In this document: piece by piece, positions 6,534-7,367 of the stretch
Layout of the letters: each line of letters starts with the position of its first letter
How positions within the stretch are numbered: the stretch's first letter is position 1
From: an uncultured Actinomycetes bacterium
Lineage (GTDB): Bacteria; Actinomycetota; Acidimicrobiia; Acidimicrobiales; Microtrichaceae
Assembly: GCA_903953195.1 (NCBI GenBank)
Contig: CAJBIS010000261.1
Coordinates: 1-7,367 of the forward strand
Reading direction: 5' to 3'
DNA: 7,367 nt
Position numbers and translations under genes: made by a program
Notes under the pieces: generated by a model
What the model was told of the DNA's origin: nothing
Database searches by the model: none
The model's input: the letters and a program-made list of their open reading frames with translations, nothing else

Positions 6534-6549
6534 TGTGGATTGTGGGAAA
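6534..6549 (-). promoter_or_regulatory. overlapping pair of DnaA-box-like sites upstream of dnaN
   Basis: The minus strand reads TTTCCCACAATCCACA, two CCCACA/TCCACA cores 7 bp apart. Each 9-mer has two mismatches to TTATCCACA. Four bases further toward dnaN begins CTACAACTACTC (6529-6518), which resembles a DnaA-trio run. The pair also overlaps the candidate dnaN -10 and predicted start point, so it could serve in origin opening or in control of dnaN. Confidence 0.35.
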
Positions 6550-6553
6550 CCTA
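6548..6553 (-). promoter_or_regulatory. candidate -10 element for dnaN
   Basis: The minus strand reads GCTAGGTT, with TAGGTT fitting the actinobacterial -10 pattern TANNNT. It shares GCTAGG with the candidate gyrB -10. No -35 is evident, and the leader to dnaN would be about 75 nt. The call is weak. Confidence 0.22.
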
Positions 6554-6607
6554 GCGCAGGCCAGTCGTGGCACGGGCCGTGGCTCCACAGCGTCGTCCAC
6601 CGTCTCC

Positions 6608-6623
6608 CCAGCCTCGAGGCCGG
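6608..6623. repeat. near-perfect 16-bp palindrome in the dnaA-dnaN spacer
   Basis: CCAGCCTCGAGGCCGG on the plus strand has a perfect 10-bp centre GCCTCGAGGC (6611-6620) extended by a G-T type mismatch and two more pairs. It lies between the two groups of DnaA-box-like sites. No T-run follows on either side, so it is not a standard terminator. It could be a dimeric-protein site or chance. Confidence 0.3.
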
Positions 6624-6761
6624 GTGCCCCCGACCTTGTGGATGGATGCCCGATGAGCGTCGTCGACGCACAGGTTGTCGGGATCGCGACCATGCACCCT
6701 TCCGCATCGCGACCCCCATCCCGGGTCTCTTCCAACCGTCGTCGGACGTCGAGCAGGGTGC

Positions 6762-7367
6762 TCAACCGCCGGCCAGGATCTGCTGGATGAGGGCGGTCAC
6801 GTCCTCGTAGGTCTTGCGTCGATCGGTCATCCGACTCGAGACCTTCTCGTAGGCGTGGATCACGGTGGTGTGGTCCCGTCCGCCGAACTCCTTGCCGATC
6901 TGCGGGTACGACAGATCGGTGAGTTCCCGACACACGTACATCCCGACCTGGCGTGCGTGGACGAGGTCCCGGGTGCGGCTCTTGGATTTCAGCTGTTCGA
7001 CGGTGAGGCCGAACATCGATGCCGTCTGTTCGACGATGTAGCCCGAGGTGATGAGTCGCGGTTTCGTCGAGGCGATGGTGTCCGCAAGGATCTCGCTCGC
7101 CAGTTCGACGGTGAGTTCGGCGTTGTTGAGAGCGGCGTAGGCGTTCACTCGGATGAGGGCGCCCTCGAGTTCCCGGATGTTGTATGTGATGTTCGTGGCG
7201 ATGAAGTTGAGAACGTCGGGTGGTACCCGGGAGCCGGCCTGTTCACCCTTCTTCTGGAGGATGGCGAGCCGGGTCTCGAAGTCGGGCGGCTGGATGTCGG
7301 TGATCAGGCCCATCTTGAAGCGACTGCGCAGGCGATCCTCGAGCGTCGCGATGGCATCCGGTGGGCG
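6762..7367 (-). CDS. dnaA: chromosomal replication initiator DnaA, C-terminal 201 residues (5' end outside window)
   Basis: DnaA is the AAA+ initiator that binds DnaA boxes at oriC and opens the duplex. The frame is open to the right edge, so the N-terminal domains I and II and most of the AAA+ core lie outside. The fragment begins in the AAA+ domain with LEDRLRSRF (fragment residues 9-17), which includes the arginine-finger region. The lid with sensor II follows, NIRELEGALIRV at about 63-74. Domain IV starts near 102 and contains the DnaA signature GGRDHTTVIHAYEKV at about 162-176, whose Arg, Asp, His and Thr residues read the DnaA box. The C-terminus ends QQILAGG. Lys-Met (18-19) replaces the Glu-Trp or Gly-Trp usually seen after the RF of this motif. 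The neighbouring dnaN and the spacer fit a normal origin-region arrangement. Confidence 0.98.
   Translation of the reverse strand, partial: RPPDAIATLEDRLRSRFKMGLITDIQPPDFETRLAILQKKGEQAGSRVPPDVLNFIATNITYNIRELEGALIRVNAYAALNNAELTVELASEILADTIASTKPRLITSGYIVEQTASMFGLTVEQLKSKSRTRDLVHARQVGMYVCRELTDLSYPQIGKEFGGRDHTTVIHAYEKVSSRMTDRRKTYEDVTALIQQILAGG

Larger units (their letters stand above)
6468..6761. other. dnaA-dnaN spacer, candidate oriC
   Basis: This 294-bp gap has no supportable gene. In Actinomycetota the chromosomal origin commonly lies between dnaA and dnaN. Sites with a DnaA-box core are present. On the minus strand these are TTTCCCACA (6549-6541), CAATCCACA (6542-6534) and CCATCCACA (6645-6637). 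On the plus strand they are GGCTCCACA (6581-6589) and TCGTCCACC (6593-6601). None is a perfect TTATCCACA or TTGTCCACA; the best have two mismatches to TTATCCACA. The dnaN-proximal part, 6485-6550, appears less GC-rich than the rest and could be the opening region. The gap is short for an actinobacterial origin, so the true oriC could instead lie upstream of dnaA, outside the window. Confidence 0.4.

Noticed and set aside
6608..6623. Palindrome considered as a terminator for dnaA
   Set aside because: The stem has almost no loop space and no T-run follows in the direction of transcription. It is kept only as a palindrome.
6451..6933. A 160-codon minus-strand frame spanning the dnaA-dnaN spacer and overlapping dnaA
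   Set aside because: It overlaps dnaA in another frame and reads through the DnaA-box-like sites. No conserved protein pattern and no convincing ribosome binding site were seen.
1..7367. Search for CRISPR arrays, tRNA or rRNA genes, insertion sequences and attachment sites
   Set aside because: No repeated spacer structure, cloverleaf, rRNA-like segment or transposase-like sequence was seen; nearly all of the window is accounted for by six conserved genes.

Overview
The window carries the conserved replication-initiation and gyrase gene block of a high-GC bacterium. Every gene is on the minus strand, so transcription runs from high to low coordinates: dnaA (C-terminal part, entering from the right edge), dnaN, recF, a DUF721/DciA-family gene, gyrB, and gyrA (N-terminal part, running off the left edge). 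This order, with a DUF721 gene between recF and gyrB, is typical of Actinomycetota. GC-rich codon use, frequent GTG/TTG starts and actinobacterial-type protein sequences agree. My impression is a deep-branching actinobacterium, possibly Acidimicrobiia-like, but that is inference from remembered family features and was not tested by a search.

Layout, right to left. 7367-6762 encodes DnaA from the end of the AAA+ domain through the DNA-binding domain. 6761-6468 (294 bp) is the dnaA-dnaN spacer, the usual actinobacterial oriC position. It has several degenerate DnaA-box-like sites, one tight pair of them next to a CTA-type trinucleotide run, and a possible dnaN promoter. 6467-5376 is dnaN, 5359-4271 recF and 4266-3892 the DciA-like gene, closely packed with gaps of 16 and 4 nt and so probably one operon. 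3891-3683 (209 bp) is the gyrB leader, with a possible extended -10 promoter and three TCCAC-core DnaA-box-like sites spaced exactly 11 bp apart. 3682-1724 is gyrB, with a TTG start and a strong Shine-Dalgarno. A 66-bp spacer leads to gyrA at 1657.

The genes cooperate in starting and sustaining chromosome replication: DnaA opens the origin, the DciA-like protein assists the replicative helicase, DnaN is the polymerase clamp, RecF repairs gaps at stalled forks, and GyrA/GyrB remove positive supercoils ahead of forks.

This is a core housekeeping locus. I see no mobile element, CRISPR, tRNA, rRNA or new multi-gene system. What deserves a second look is fine structure: a 24-codon frame that exactly bridges the gyrB stop and gyrA start, the helically phased DnaA-box-like cluster before gyrB, a possible unwinding element in the dnaA-dnaN spacer, and an unusual Tyr two residues before the GyrA catalytic Tyr.
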